NCBI RefSeq assembly: GCF_030063245.1
Contig: NZ_JASISR010000006.1
Location: 1-64,000 of the forward strand
DNA length: 64,000 nt
Origin: Paenarthrobacter sp. PH39-S1
Lineage (GTDB): Bacteria > Actinomycetota > Actinomycetes > Actinomycetales > Micrococcaceae
Reading direction: 5' to 3'
Shown here: piece by piece, positions 53,704-62,978 of the stretch
Layout: each line of letters opens with the position of its first letter
Numbering within the stretch: position 1 is the first letter of the stretch
Position numbers and translations under genes: made by a program
The notes under the pieces: model-generated
What the model saw: only the letters and a program-made list of their open reading frames with translations
Database searches by the model: none
Told to the model about the DNA's origin: nothing

Positions 53704-54366
53704 TCACAGATCCGGGCCGCGCCCTTCCTCGGTGCACATGCACAGCCTGTTCTGCTGGGCATCCGTGACAATCACCCACTGGGGTGCATGGCTGTGGTCC
53801 AGCCCGGCCCCGGTACCTTCGACAGCGCTGAGTACAGCGGGAGATTCCGTGGCGCAGACGTGCACATCCACATGCATTCGGCTGGAGTTGGGGGTTTCCG
53901 TTTTCTGGAACCACACGTTCGGGCCGCGACCATAGGGGTCCACCAGATCGCCGTAGGGTCCGTCCTTGTAACCCAGCGCCAGCCGCCAGGTCTCGGCCAC
54001 GGCGCTCGGGTCGGCCGTGTCGATGCCCAGCTCCACCGTCCGGTTCAGCTCCGGTTTCGCGGTGGCTGAAACCTCTTCGGCGGCGGCTGAGATTTCCTTG
54101 GCAAGTGCCGCGTCCCGGCTGGTCACCTCGCTGCCGGCATCATGGGATGTCAGCCTGAGGAACAACAGATTATAGCGCCAGTCAACGTCCGGATGATGGC
54201 CGGCCGCCTCCGCCAGGTCGCCGATGCGGGCCAGCAGATCCAGGGCCGCGCGGGCGGACGACAGCTTGAACACGGACTGCAGACCCCCCAACCGGTAGCG
54301 CCAGTGCGGCAATACCTCCAGCGCGTCATGGAGCTGCTGCCGGTTCAGAACGTCGATGGCTGCCAT
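53704..54366 (-). CDS. Pterin-4a-carbinolamine dehydratase fused to a VOC domain
   Basis: 220 residues. The N-terminal half (about 1-100) has the pterin-4a-carbinolamine dehydratase signature G-H-H-P-D-V-D-W-R-Y-N. The C-terminal half (about 105-220) resembles a glyoxalase/VOC-like domain (V-E-L-G-I-D-T-A-D, G-R-G-P-N-V-W-F-Q, R-M-H-V-D-V-H-V). The dehydratase recycles pterin cofactors of aromatic hydroxylases, yet no hydroxylase is nearby. It lies 47 bp downstream of thiG on the same strand and may be read from the thiamine operon. Confidence 0.82.
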   Translation of the reverse strand: MAAIDVLNRQQLHDALEVLPHWRYRLGGLQSVFKLSSARAALDLLARIGDLAEAAGHHPDVDWRYNLLFLRLTSHDAGSEVTSRDAALAKEISAAAEEVSATAKPELNRTVELGIDTADPSAVAETWRLALGYKDGPYGDLVDPYGRGPNVWFQKTETPNSSRMHVDVHVCATESPAVLSAVEGTGAGLDHSHAPQWVIVTDAQQNRLCMCTEEGRGPDL

Positions 54367-54413
54367 CGCGGGCTCCCTCGTTGTCCGTGTGCTGCCGATC
54401 AGATGATGGGCAG

Positions 54414-55340
<927 letters not shown>

Positions 55341-55382
55341 TCAGCCTGTCGGTCAGCCCGAAGGCCACCTGCCGGTGGGTCG

Positions 55383-55622
55383 CTAGCCACCCTGAACCGC
55401 GGTCACGATTTCCACGTCGTCGTTATCCGCCAGCTCGGTGGCGTTCCACCGGCTGCGCGGGACAATGGCGGCATTGACGGCCACGGCCACGCCGAGCCGA
55501 GCGCCATCGGATGCCTGGCCGAACGCGTCGATGGCGCGCCCGGTGACCCCGGAAACCAGGGCGGCCACGTGCTGGCCGGTTTCCACCTGCTGGTTTTGTC
55601 CGTTGAGCCTGATGCTGATCAT
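55383..55622 (-). CDS. thiS: Sulfur carrier protein ThiS
   Basis: 79 residues of ubiquitin-like fold ending in the essential Gly-Gly, which is adenylated and thiocarboxylated before giving sulfur to the thiazole. The C-terminal D-D-V-E-I-V-T-A-V-Q-G-G is diagnostic, and V-A-V-N-A-A-I-V-P-R-S-x-W sits mid-protein. It overlaps the thiO stop by four bases. Activation requires a ThiF/MoeB-type enzyme; moeZ at 50479-51702 is the nearest candidate. Confidence 0.95.
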   Translation of the reverse strand: MISIRLNGQNQQVETGQHVAALVSGVTGRAIDAFGQASDGARLGVAVAVNAAIVPRSRWNATELADNDDVEIVTAVQGG

Positions 55623-57067
55623 TGGTAATCCCCCTCATGATTGTGAACAGCTGACGGGGCTGCCGTTGCTGGGACTGCTGACGGTGTTGACGGTGCGGCA
55701 GGTCCGGCCGCATCGGGACCGGCCGAACCGGGGTCGACCGAATAGGCGCCGGCCGAATAGGCGACCACCGAAAACCGGTCCGGGCGGAACGGCGTCCACT
55801 CCAGGGCCGTGATGCCGTTCATCAGCTGCCGGCAGATCTGCGCGGCGATCGGGGTCAACAGCACCCCGTGCCGGAAGAAGCCGGTGGCGATGATGAGTCC
55901 CTCCACGTCGCCGTGTCGTCCGGCCACCCGGCCGAGCAGCGGTGCGTTGTCCGGTGTCCCGGGCCGGGCGCGCGCGGTTGTCTCCAGGAGTTCCAGCTCT
56001 GCAACTGCCGGCACCAGGGTCTGGGCGTCGCGCAGCAGCGCATAGACCCCGCCGGCGGACACGCCCGCCGCGGTGCTTCCCGAGGTGCTTTCCGCAGTCC
56101 CATCTCGGCTCCGCGAGCTTCCCGCGGTCCCAACTTCGCCCCCCGCGGCCCCTGCCGAACCTCCGACGACTCCCTCCTCGCGCTGGGTCGCACCGATGAC
56201 CACCGTCCCGTCGTTGCGCGGCACGATGTACACCGGCACCCCGCGCACCAGTCCGCGGACGGTGGAGGTGAGCAGCGGCCGGAGATGTTCCGGAACACCG
56301 AGCCGAAGAATGTCTCCATACACCGGGCGCAGCGGCAGCCGAAGTCCGGCCGGCAGACCGGTCAGGGCGGGGGCCCCCAGCCCGTTGGCCACTACCACCT
56401 CACCGGCACGGACCGTGCGCCCGTCCTCCAGCAGCACCCCCGTGACGCGGGAATCGGGATCGGCGGGATCGCGGTGCACCAGACCAGTGGCCTTCCGCCG
56501 GATCGAGGTCTGTTCCTCCATCAGCCGCCCGGACGCGGCCGCGACCACATTCAGCTGCACCCGGATCGCCGTTGCCAACCCCCGGGGATCCACCTGATGA
56601 TCGTGCGCCACTCGAAAGGCGCAGGAGAGCTGGGGACCCAGCAGGGGTTCTTCAGCGCGGGCCTCGCGGATGGTCAGCGGATCCACCGCCAGCCCAAGCG
56701 AGAGCTGGACCTGCCGCAGGTCGGCGAGCGCCCTGCGGTCTGCCGCGTCGGCACCCAGCACCAGCGTCGCCGTCGTCCGGAAACCGGTGTCCGCATGACC
56801 AGCCGCAGCCAGCGGCGCCACGAACTCCGGCCACAGCGCGGCGGAGGCCAGTGTCAGCCCCAGCAACTGCTCCTCCTGGTAATGCAGCTCGCTGACAGGA
56901 GCCAGCATCCCGGCTGCGGCGAACGTTGCGCCGGCGGCAGGGCTGGGATCGATGACCGTCACAGAGCGTCCGGTACGCTGCGCCTCCCAGGCGATGCCCA
57001 GGCCCACGATGCCGCCGCCGATCACGACGACGTCGGCTTCAAGGGCCAATTCATTGCTCGCTGGCAC
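55619..57067 (-). CDS. thiO: Glycine oxidase ThiO
   Basis: A 482-residue FAD enzyme producing dehydroglycine for thiazole synthesis. The dinucleotide motif V-I-G-G-G-I-V-G-L-G is near residue 15, with V-I-D-P after it; the C-terminal G-F-F-R-H-G-V-L-L-T-P is the FAD/substrate segment. Two low-complexity insertions, Gly/Ser/Ala-rich near 295-330 and a C-terminal Pro/Ala/Ser tail, make it longer than the usual 360-400. It is the first gene of the minus-strand thi operon, directly behind a TPP riboswitch. Confidence 0.93.
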   Translation of the reverse strand: MPASNELALEADVVVIGGGIVGLGIAWEAQRTGRSVTVIDPSPAAGATFAAAGMLAPVSELHYQEEQLLGLTLASAALWPEFVAPLAAAGHADTGFRTTATLVLGADAADRRALADLRQVQLSLGLAVDPLTIREARAEEPLLGPQLSCAFRVAHDHQVDPRGLATAIRVQLNVVAAASGRLMEEQTSIRRKATGLVHRDPADPDSRVTGVLLEDGRTVRAGEVVVANGLGAPALTGLPAGLRLPLRPVYGDILRLGVPEHLRPLLTSTVRGLVRGVPVYIVPRNDGTVVIGATQREEGVVGGSAGAAGGEVGTAGSSRSRDGTAESTSGSTAAGVSAGGVYALLRDAQTLVPAVAELELLETTARARPGTPDNAPLLGRVAGRHGDVEGLIIATGFFRHGVLLTPIAAQICRQLMNGITALEWTPFRPDRFSVVAYSAGAYSVDPGSAGPDAAGPAAPSTPSAVPATAAPSAVHNHEGDYQ

Positions 57068-57077
57068 GTGTTCTCCT

Positions 57078-57198
57078 TCCCTACGCCGGTATGAGCCGGA
57101 TCAGGTTCCGTCCGCCGGGCCGTTGGCCCAGCGGAACAAGTCGGTCGGCACGTGGCGCAACGCCCGGTGCCCTCTCAGCCGGCTTTTCCGGCTCCCGC
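57078..57198 (-). ncRNA. TPP riboswitch
   Basis: On the minus strand the element reads GGGAGCC, then a hairpin leading into CTGAGAGGG (pyrimidine-sensing arm), a variable arm, and ACCTGATCCGGCTCATACCGGCGTAGGGA (shown as key blocks CCTGATC, ATACCGGC, GTAGGGA). These are the conserved THI-box parts. It stands directly before thiO, with GGAGAAC as the downstream ribosome site, so control of thiO-thiS-thiG by thiamine diphosphate is expected, probably at translation since no T-run follows. Confidence 0.93.
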
Positions 57199-57221
57199 GG
57201 TACTGAACTAGTCTATGAGAT

Positions 57222-57980
57222 ATGACGCCCATTCCTGCCATAACCGCTTCCGCGCCGGATTCCGCCGCTCCCTCCGCCCAGCCTTCTGTTGCCGACGCGA
57301 GGCTGTATCTGTGCACCGATGCGCGCAAGGACCGTGGGGATTTTGCGGATTTCCTGCGCGCGGCCTACGCCGGAGGAGTGGATATCATCCAGCTCCGGGA
57401 CAAGACGCTGCAGGCCGCCGAGGAGCTGGAACAGCTGGCGGTGCTGCGCGCCGTCGCCCGGGAACACGGCAAACTCTGGGCCGTCAATGACCGGGCGGAC
57501 ATCGCCACGCTTTCCGGCGCCCCGGTCTTTCACATCGGCCAGCAGGATCTGCCGGTCGCCGCGGCCAGATCGCTGCTGGGCGCCGGCGTCGCGGTGGGAC
57601 GTTCCAGCCACACGCCGGAACAGGCGGCCGCCGCTGCGGGCGACAGTGCGGGCTGGTCGGACTTAGCGTCCGACGACGGCGCGGGCCGGGCCGGCGGGAC
57701 AGTTGGCGGTTTCAGAGACGACGCCGTGGACTACTTTTGCGTCGGCCCGGTCTGGGCCACCCCGACCAAGCCCGGCCGTACCGCCGTCGGCCTGGAAATG
57801 GTGAAGTACGCCGCCTCGCTCCGCACGCGGACCCCGTGGTTCGCCATCGGCGGCATCGACCTCGGCAACGTGGACCAGGTCGTTGCCGCGGGAGCCAGCC
57901 GCATCGTTGTCGTGCGGGCTGTCACCGAGGCAACGGATCCGACGGCGGCCGCGCAGGCCCTGCGCGCGGCGCTCGGCTGA
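57222..57980 (+). CDS. thiE: Thiamine phosphate synthase
   Basis: 252 residues; joins the pyrimidine and thiazole parts of thiamine. I-I-Q-L-R-D-K and V-N-D-R-A-D-I-A (substrate/Mg sites), V-G-R-S-S-H-T, and F-A-I-G-G-I-D are visible. An insertion of about 25 Gly/Ala/Asp-rich residues (about 140-165) precedes [12 protein letters not shown]. Only 23 bp separate its ATG from the 5' end of the divergent TPP riboswitch, and no good ribosome site is seen, so the mRNA may be leaderless or nearly so. Confidence 0.93.
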   Translation: MTPIPAITASAPDSAAPSAQPSVADARLYLCTDARKDRGDFADFLRAAYAGGVDIIQLRDKTLQAAEELEQLAVLRAVAREHGKLWAVNDRADIATLSGAPVFHIGQQDLPVAAARSLLGAGVAVGRSSHTPEQAAAAAGDSAGWSDLASDDGAGRAGGTVGGFRDDAVDYFCVGPVWATPTKPGRTAVGLEMVKYAASLRTRTPWFAIGGIDLGNVDQVVAAGASRIVVVRAVTEATDPTAAAQALRAALG

Positions 57981-58131
57981 AGCCGACAACCACCCTCTGC
58001 CCGCAGCACTCACACTCGGCTCCCGAACGGAAGACCACCCTGCCCCGCCACCCCTCGAAATCAACAGCTGCGGACACGTAGGCAGGGGGCCCATGTCCCC
58101 CCTCCGGCGCGCGGGCGGCCGGTCTGGCGTC

Positions 58132-58542
58132 TCAGGCTGTGATCAGGCGGGCGATGACGCCCGGAAGTTGGTCGAAGCCGGCCCGGGCGTCGGTGGTGAG
58201 TACGGTGCGCCCGGTGGCCAGAGCGGTGGCGGCAATGATCAGGTCGTGCGCTCCGCGCGGGGCTCCGGAGCGGTGGACGTGGGCGAGCAGTTCGCTGTGT
58301 CGTACGGCGACGCGGCGCGTGTAGTTCTCGATCGGAAGTGCCTGTAGGGCGCGATCGAGGAACTCTCGGCGGGCGGTACGCTGCGCGTCGGTCGCGGACA
58401 CGCGCACGCCGGTGAGGTATTCAGCAATGACGATCGCCGGCACCGTGGCGTCGGCGTCGTCGCCGGCGGCTGCAGCCAGGTCGAGCCGGCCGCGTTCGGC
58501 CGCGATCAGGACACTGGTGTCGAGGATCAGGCGCTCGGCCAC
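58132..58542 (-). CDS. VapC-like PIN-domain toxin
   Basis: 136 residues of PIN fold, a ribonuclease toxin. The acidic metal-binding residues are visible: Asp8 (L-I-L-D-T-S), Glu41 (A-E-Y-L-T-G), Asp100 (A-H-D-L-I-I-A-A) and Asp118 (L-T-T-D). It starts with GTG at 58542, behind GAGGA, and overlaps the antitoxin gene by 16 bp, the usual coupled order with the antitoxin first. All catalytic residues are kept, so it is probably active. The 150 bp between thiE and its stop hold no gene. Confidence 0.92.
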   Translation of the reverse strand: MAERLILDTSVLIAAERGRLDLAAAAGDDADATVPAIVIAEYLTGVRVSATDAQRTARREFLDRALQALPIENYTRRVAVRHSELLAHVHRSGAPRGAHDLIIAATALATGRTVLTTDARAGFDQLPGVIARLITA

Positions 58543-58784
58543 GGGTCCTCGTCGGGCGTGACCGCGGCGCGGGCGGCCTGCATGTCGTTTTCGAATGTCG
58601 GGTCGGGCGTCGGTGTCCAGTCGGCTAATGCCGCCCGCAGCGAGCCCCAGGTGGCCGCGCTGGTCGCCGTGATCGTCGCGACCCGGCGCCCCGCCCGGGT
58701 GATCACGATCGTCTCGCCGTGCTCGGCCTCGTCGAGGACGGCTGAGAACGCCCGTGATACCTCGGATGCGCTCATTACCTTCAT
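58527..58784 (-). CDS. Phd/YefM-type antitoxin of the PIN toxin
   Basis: 85 residues. The N-terminal half has the Phd/YefM DNA-binding fold (S-A-S-E-V-S-R-A-F-S-A-V-L-D-E-A, G-E-T-I-V-I-T-R-A-G-R-R-V-A). The C-terminal half is proline/aspartate-rich and probably wraps the toxin. It is the first gene of the pair. No ribosome site precedes the ATG; a palindromic operator lies three bases upstream, which suggests a leaderless, autorepressed transcript. Confidence 0.9.
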   Translation of the reverse strand: MKVMSASEVSRAFSAVLDEAEHGETIVITRAGRRVATITATSAATWGSLRAALADWTPTPDPTFENDMQAARAAVTPDEDPWPSA

Positions 58785-58786
58785 GC

Positions 58787-58805
58787 GATTCAGACTATCT
58801 GAATC
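58787..58805. promoter_or_regulatory. Operator of the toxin-antitoxin operon
   Basis: GATTCAG - 5 bp - CTGAATC, a perfect inverted repeat ending three bases before the antitoxin ATG. On the minus strand a GATAGT -10-like box lies within it and TTGCTT about 16 bp further upstream could be the -35 box. Binding of the antitoxin here would block the promoter. Confidence 0.6.
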
Positions 58806-58848
58806 AAGCTAATCGAAGCAAGGGATTTGCCTGAAAGTTCCTCGACGG

Positions 58849-59415
58849 TTACACCTTGGCGACGGCCGCGCTGACCGGGGTCGGATTCGTGAATAGGTCC
58901 AGAACGGGGCAGCGCTCATCCACCGCGCGGCGCAGTTCCTCGTAACGTTCCTGCGTTTCCGGGCCCTTGATGTTGACCTTCAATCGGATGGCTTCGAAGC
59001 CGGGGCGGACGGCGGGGTCGATGCCAAACAGGCCGCGGACATCCAGATCCCCTTCGGCTTCGATGCTGATGTCCTCGATCACGATGCCGAGCTGGTCGGC
59101 GTACAGACGGTAGACCACCACCTGGCAGGACACGAGCGCGCCGAGGGCGTATTCGACCGGGCTGGCGGCAATGTCATCACCGGCGAGTCCCGCCGGCTCA
59201 TCGACAGTGAACTGGTGCTTGCCGGCGCTGATGCGGGTGGCGACGGAGCCGACGCCGACCCCGTCCGCCCGGTACGTCAGCTTGGCGTTGGCCGTATCCG
59301 CGCTAATGCGACGGGCCCAAAATCCGCCTGCCTCGGCAAGCCTGGCGGAACGGTCCACGGCTGGATCCTGGGCGCCGGCTTCCCCTGCGGAGGTGAGAAC
59401 TGTGGTTTCGGTCAT
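58849..59415 (-). CDS. OsmC-family peroxiredoxin-like protein
   Basis: 188 residues with the two OsmC cysteines: Cys97 in L-V-S-C-Q-V and Cys169 in E-R-C-P-V-L. These proteins reduce organic hydroperoxides in the cytosol. The S-P-V-E-Y-A-L-G-A-L helix before the first cysteine is typical. The ATG at 59415 with GAAGGAA upstream was preferred to one 15 codons earlier. It is a single-gene unit; no OhrR-like regulator is nearby. Confidence 0.92.
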   Translation of the reverse strand: MTETTVLTSAGEAGAQDPAVDRSARLAEAGGFWARRISADTANAKLTYRADGVGVGSVATRISAGKHQFTVDEPAGLAGDDIAASPVEYALGALVSCQVVVYRLYADQLGIVIEDISIEAEGDLDVRGLFGIDPAVRPGFEAIRLKVNIKGPETQERYEELRRAVDERCPVLDLFTNPTPVSAAVAKV

Positions 59416-59898
59416 GGGAGGTTCCTTCGGGTCGAAGGCGCGTGCCGGGCACGACGCCATACTTACGCGGCCCGGTCCTGCGCCGGGCGGCGTCGAATCG
59501 TCACCTGGGGCACCCCACTATAGCGATGAGGGTTGCCGCCCGACCGGCCAGGGCCTGTGGTCGGGACTCTTGATTCTGCTGTTCATTATGGACGATCGGC
59601 CCTCCCCGCTTCAAGGTTCCCTGGGGTTCAAGTCATGTGGCGCAACAATGGCTCGTAAACCAGCGAACCTGCCGCTCGTCAAGCGTACTGGCGTGCCGTT
59701 CACAGTCTCCTTACAGACACTGCAGACATGCTTACGGGCAGGCTCACCAGTTGGTGCGAGCCGGATATTTGTTCGTGCTGATGGTCTCGAGCACGTTCAG
59801 GAAATCAAACCCACTGTGCCGGCGCGGCTAAGAACTTCACCGCCCGGTCTGGGTTGGGCGTGGCCCGACCTAGGCCGACACCCCTCAGGAAAGACGAC
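59416..59898. other. Intergenic stretch without a supported gene
   Basis: 480 bp between divergent osmC and the esterase. A small CCCGACC/GGTCGGG hairpin lies near 59540-59570. Around 59600-59850 the base composition is less GC-rich, with many short broken frames, perhaps debris. No motif or mobile-element end could be recognised. Confidence 0.45.
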
Positions 59899-61260
59899 GT
59901 GGAACCGCTCCTCAATCTCAATATCGTCCAAGGACCCTTGCTCTTTGCCTTCTACGCGGCAAGTCTGTTGGCGGTTCTGTATCTGTTGGTTCGGTCCGTG
60001 GTGCTGCCCCCCGCACTGCGGCCCTCCAAGGGCGGGCCCGTTCAGCGGTCGCTGCCCAAGCTCCCGCGTCCTAGGGCCTGGCTGATCACTGTGACCGTGG
60101 CCGTAGTCGGCGGTGCGGTGATAGGAGCAGTTACCCTTTACGTTTGCGAGAAGGTGCTGGACGTTTTCGGCATACCTCTGGATCCGGACACGAGGGTCTG
60201 GGTTGTCGCGGCGTTTGCCGGGGTGGCCCTCGCGCTCGTGAATTTGTGGCGGTCACGCTGGTGGCGGAAGACTGTCGCCGTCGTCGCCGTCGCGCTCTTC
60301 ATCACCACGGCGACCCTGGGAATCAACGCCGGGTACGGATTGAACTCAACGTTGGGTTCCCTGCTGAATCTCAATCCGGTCCATCATTTGGCCCTGCCCA
60401 AACTTAGTCCGGCCTTGCAGCAGTCAAGCGCCGCCGCATTGTGGCAGAACTGGACGGCGCCGGCGGGGATGCCGACCGTGGGACGAACAGGGACTGTCGC
60501 GATTCCAGCCGATGCCTCGGGCTTTCCGGCCCGTGATGCGTACCTTTACCTGCCTCCGGCAGCCTTGGTGGACAACCCGCCGCCGTTGCCGGTCCTCGTT
60601 ATGATGATGGGCCAACCGGGCGGTCCGGAACAGAGCCAACTTGCCGTGCAGGAACTTGACGCCATGGCCAAACAACATCAGGGACTCGGGCCCATCGTAC
60701 TCACCGTTGACCAACTGGGCAGCCCTTACCAGAACCCGCTTTGCGTCGACTCGCCCAAGGGCAACGTCGGCACCTACGTTACAGTCGACGTCGTAAACTA
60801 CATCCACAAAAACCTGAATGTGGCCGCGGACCGGGCTCGTTGGGCCGTTGGTGGCTATTCCAATGGCGGTGAATGCGCGCTCTCGTTTGGCGCGAAAAGA
60901 CCCGACCTCTTTGGCTCAATTCTGGATATATCCGGTGAGCTGGAACCCCGCGACGGCTCCATCGCGAACACCGTGAGCAAGGTATTTGCTGGGAATCAGG
61001 CCGCTTTTGACGCCGAGAAGCCGGCCAATATCCTCAAAGCACACAAATACAAGGACGAATTGGCGATCTTCACCAGCGGCTCCCTTGACCGGACCTACAC
61101 GCCGCAGGCGGTGAAAGCTCAGGCCGATGCGAAAGCGGCCGGGATGAATACCCTCCGATTCACCGGGACCGGCGTCGGCCACCGCGGAGATGCCGTCCAG
61201 TACGGAGTGAAGGCAGGACTGCCGCTGTTGTACAAGCGATTCGGACTTTCCGCCCCGTAG
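59899..61260 (+). CDS. Membrane-anchored alpha/beta-hydrolase (esterase D/mycolyltransferase-like)
   Basis: 453 residues. Four hydrophobic helices (about 12-33, 56-80, 94-110, 118-138) precede an extracytoplasmic alpha/beta-hydrolase domain (about 190-453). The nucleophile is Ser321 in G-Y-S-N-G-G; His near 429 in V-G-H-R-G and an acidic residue in L-D-R-T-Y complete a plausible triad. The layout resembles corynebacterial-type proteins annotated as esterase or mycolyltransferase-like, though mycolates are not expected in this group. The GTG at 59899 follows AGGAAAG. The substrate is unknown; a cell-envelope ester is likely. Confidence 0.82.
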   Translation: MEPLLNLNIVQGPLLFAFYAASLLAVLYLLVRSVVLPPALRPSKGGPVQRSLPKLPRPRAWLITVTVAVVGGAVIGAVTLYVCEKVLDVFGIPLDPDTRVWVVAAFAGVALALVNLWRSRWWRKTVAVVAVALFITTATLGINAGYGLNSTLGSLLNLNPVHHLALPKLSPALQQSSAAALWQNWTAPAGMPTVGRTGTVAIPADASGFPARDAYLYLPPAALVDNPPPLPVLVMMMGQPGGPEQSQLAVQELDAMAKQHQGLGPIVLTVDQLGSPYQNPLCVDSPKGNVGTYVTVDVVNYIHKNLNVAADRARWAVGGYSNGGECALSFGAKRPDLFGSILDISGELEPRDGSIANTVSKVFAGNQAAFDAEKPANILKAHKYKDELAIFTSGSLDRTYTPQAVKAQADAKAAGMNTLRFTGTGVGHRGDAVQYGVKAGLPLLYKRFGLSAP

Positions 61261-61369
61261 ACCTCAGCTCTGGCGCGGGCCTCAGCTCTGGCTTAGTCAT
61301 GTCGCCCATTGGCCACTGAGCGTTGCACAGTGGACCGGACCATTAACATGGCTGACGCGAAGGACCTGT

Positions 61370-62179
61370 CTACTTCTTTTCTTCCACCTTGACCGTCCAG
61401 GAGTCGATGTTCGCCGCGCGCACGTCCAGGAAGTACTTGCCGGCTTTCTTGTGCAACGCGGTCGCGCTCTGCCCGGGTTTAGAGAGCATGACCACGGGGA
61501 TCGGGCCGTCCTTATCGATGTCTTTTCCCGCCGGCTCCAGGTACACGGCGACGACGGCAAAGCTGTCCCCGGGGCCGGTGAACTCGTAGGTCAGCTGCGC
61601 ATCGGCTCCGGTCAGCTCAAAGACCTGTCCGGCAGTATTCGCGGTCCCGGTCAGCGCGCCGACCTCGGTCCACGTTTTTTCCGCCGCCTTTGGTGCCGCC
61701 TTTGGTGCCGCCTTTGGTGCCGCCTTTACGGGAGCGGCTGCGGCCGGGGCTGCCGGTGCCGGTGCCCCCGGGGCGGGCGCTTCAACGCCGGTGCCGGTCC
61801 CAGCGGCGACGCTGCTGCCGGCTCCGGCACCGGCACTTCCGCCACCGGCTGCACTCATGGCAATAACGACGGCGGTCACCACCCAGGCGAGCACCTTGCG
61901 ATTCGCGTACCCCGCCAGAAGAAAGCCCTTTTTGTCCCGCTGGTTGCCGGTCAGCGTGATCACCAGGTCAACGAGGACCCAGACTCCCAGGCCGCCGAAG
62001 GTGAACAGTTTCAGCAGCCCGGTCCCCACCTTGCCCAAATAGAACCGGTCGACGCCGAACACGCCAAGCAGCAGGGCCAGCAGCCACGTGGTGATGAAAG
62101 ATTTGGAACCCTCAACGTCGGCCCCTCGGATGGGCGTCGGTTGCTGGTGCGGAGCCTGCTGCATGGTTTTCTCGGTCAT
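61370..62179 (-). CDS. TM2 domain-containing protein with repeat linker
   Basis: 269 residues. The TM2 domain (about 25-80) shows L-L-L-G-V-F-G-V-D-R-F-Y-L-G and G-L-G-V-W-V-L-V-D. A third helix (about 96-112) leads to a Gly/Ala/Pro/Lys-rich linker with A-P-K-A repeats (about 145-165), then a beta-rich domain of about 100 residues that may be exposed outside the cell. TM2 proteins have no settled role in bacteria. The gene is the second of a pair with the unknown gene upstream and is convergent with the esterase gene. Confidence 0.85.
   Translation of the reverse strand: MTEKTMQQAPHQQPTPIRGADVEGSKSFITTWLLALLLGVFGVDRFYLGKVGTGLLKLFTFGGLGVWVLVDLVITLTGNQRDKKGFLLAGYANRKVLAWVVTAVVIAMSAAGGGSAGAGAGSSVAAGTGTGVEAPAPGAPAPAAPAAAAPVKAAPKAAPKAAPKAAEKTWTEVGALTGTANTAGQVFELTGADAQLTYEFTGPGDSFAVVAVYLEPAGKDIDKDGPIPVVMLSKPGQSATALHKKAGKYFLDVRAANIDSWTVKVEEKK
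61684..61730. repeat. 12-bp repeats encoding A-P-K-A in the TM2 protein
   Basis: GCCGCCTTTGGT occurs three times in perfect tandem and a partial fourth time, giving an Ala-Pro-Lys-Ala linker on the minus strand. Such linkers are usually extended and may cross the cell wall. Confidence 0.9.
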
Positions 62180-62251
62180 GGTGTGTCCTTTCGTGGGGCG
62201 CCGGCAGTCGGCGCGCCCGGAATGATGTGGTGGTCTTTGTTGGCCGGGAGG

Positions 62252-62635
62252 TTACTTGGCGACGGTTTCGATCACGACGTTGAAACCGTTGTCCGGGTGA
62301 TATCGCCACGTCGCCGGGAAGTTCCCCCATGTCCCCGATTGGGTGCCATCCAAGGCCCGGGTGGAGTCCATTTTGGCGATGACACTTTGCGGTGTTTTCA
62401 GTTCCCTCAGTACGCAGCCCATATCCGAGATGGCGAGACCGGATTTTCCCTTTCCGGCTGTTTGGATTTCCAGGCTTTTCCCGGTGTCCATGATGCTGAT
62501 GCCCGTGGCGGACTTGACGCCGCAGCTCTGTACCGCCGCGTCCACCGGCTGGCTGACGGAAGCGGTGGAGGACACCGAAGCCGCAGACTGACCGGCTGAT
62601 CCAGAACCCACGGATTGGCCGAGCTGTCCCAGCAA
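62252..62635 (-). CDS. Hypothetical protein, possible frameshifted start
   Basis: 127 residues if read from TTG at 62635 (L-L-G-Q-L-G-Q-S-V-G). The sequence has a Ser/Ala/Gly-rich lead, a compact middle with two cysteines (S-C-G-V, M-G-C-V-L) and an end W-R-Y-H-P-D-N-G-F-N-V-V. An ATG at 62676 in another frame gives M-T-E-P-I-I-R-T-A-D-N-P-P-G and would join smoothly if one base were gained or lost near 62636. Either the gene uses TTG or it carries a frameshift. It lies 72 bp upstream of the TM2 gene. Function unknown. Confidence 0.6.
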   Translation of the reverse strand: MLGQLGQSVGSGSAGQSAASVSSTASVSQPVDAAVQSCGVKSATGISIMDTGKSLEIQTAGKGKSGLAISDMGCVLRELKTPQSVIAKMDSTRALDGTQSGTWGNFPATWRYHPDNGFNVVIETVAK

Positions 62636-62978
62636 CCCGGCGGGTTGTCCGCCGTGCGGATGATCGGCTCTGTCATGAGTGCTCCTGATGCTCTGCGGTA
62701 CCGCGAAGGTACGAGGTGCGAATGAGTGCGTGCGGAGGAATGAGTGCGTGCGAAGTAGGGTGGTTCCGGCGCGGACCCCGGGGCCGCCCCCAATTTGCCG
62801 GCCCCGGGTCCCCTGCCGGTATCAGTCCGGATCCCCCGCCGAGCTGATAACACGACGCTACGTGCAGCATTTCCTTTACCCGGCACATAGCATTGATAAC
62901 GCCCCTTATCGCGGGCGGTATAGAGAAAACCGTAAATACTCATAAGCTGTAGCTACCGACGCACAGAGGGAGATCCGC
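62636..62978. other. AT-richer promoter region before the last gene
   Basis: Contains GAATGAGTGCGTGCG twice (about 62720 and 62738), an inverted repeat GATAA-CGCCCC-TTATC near 62894-62909, and several TAT-rich boxes (GGTATAGAG, CGTAAATACTCATAAG). This is likely the promoter and operator area of the plus-strand gene at 62979. No gene was seen here other than the possible lost start of the preceding minus-strand gene. Confidence 0.45.

Noticed and set aside
53107-54069. 320-codon plus-strand frame
   Set aside because: Its right half is antisense to the pterin dehydratase fusion and its left half has no start signal or motif.
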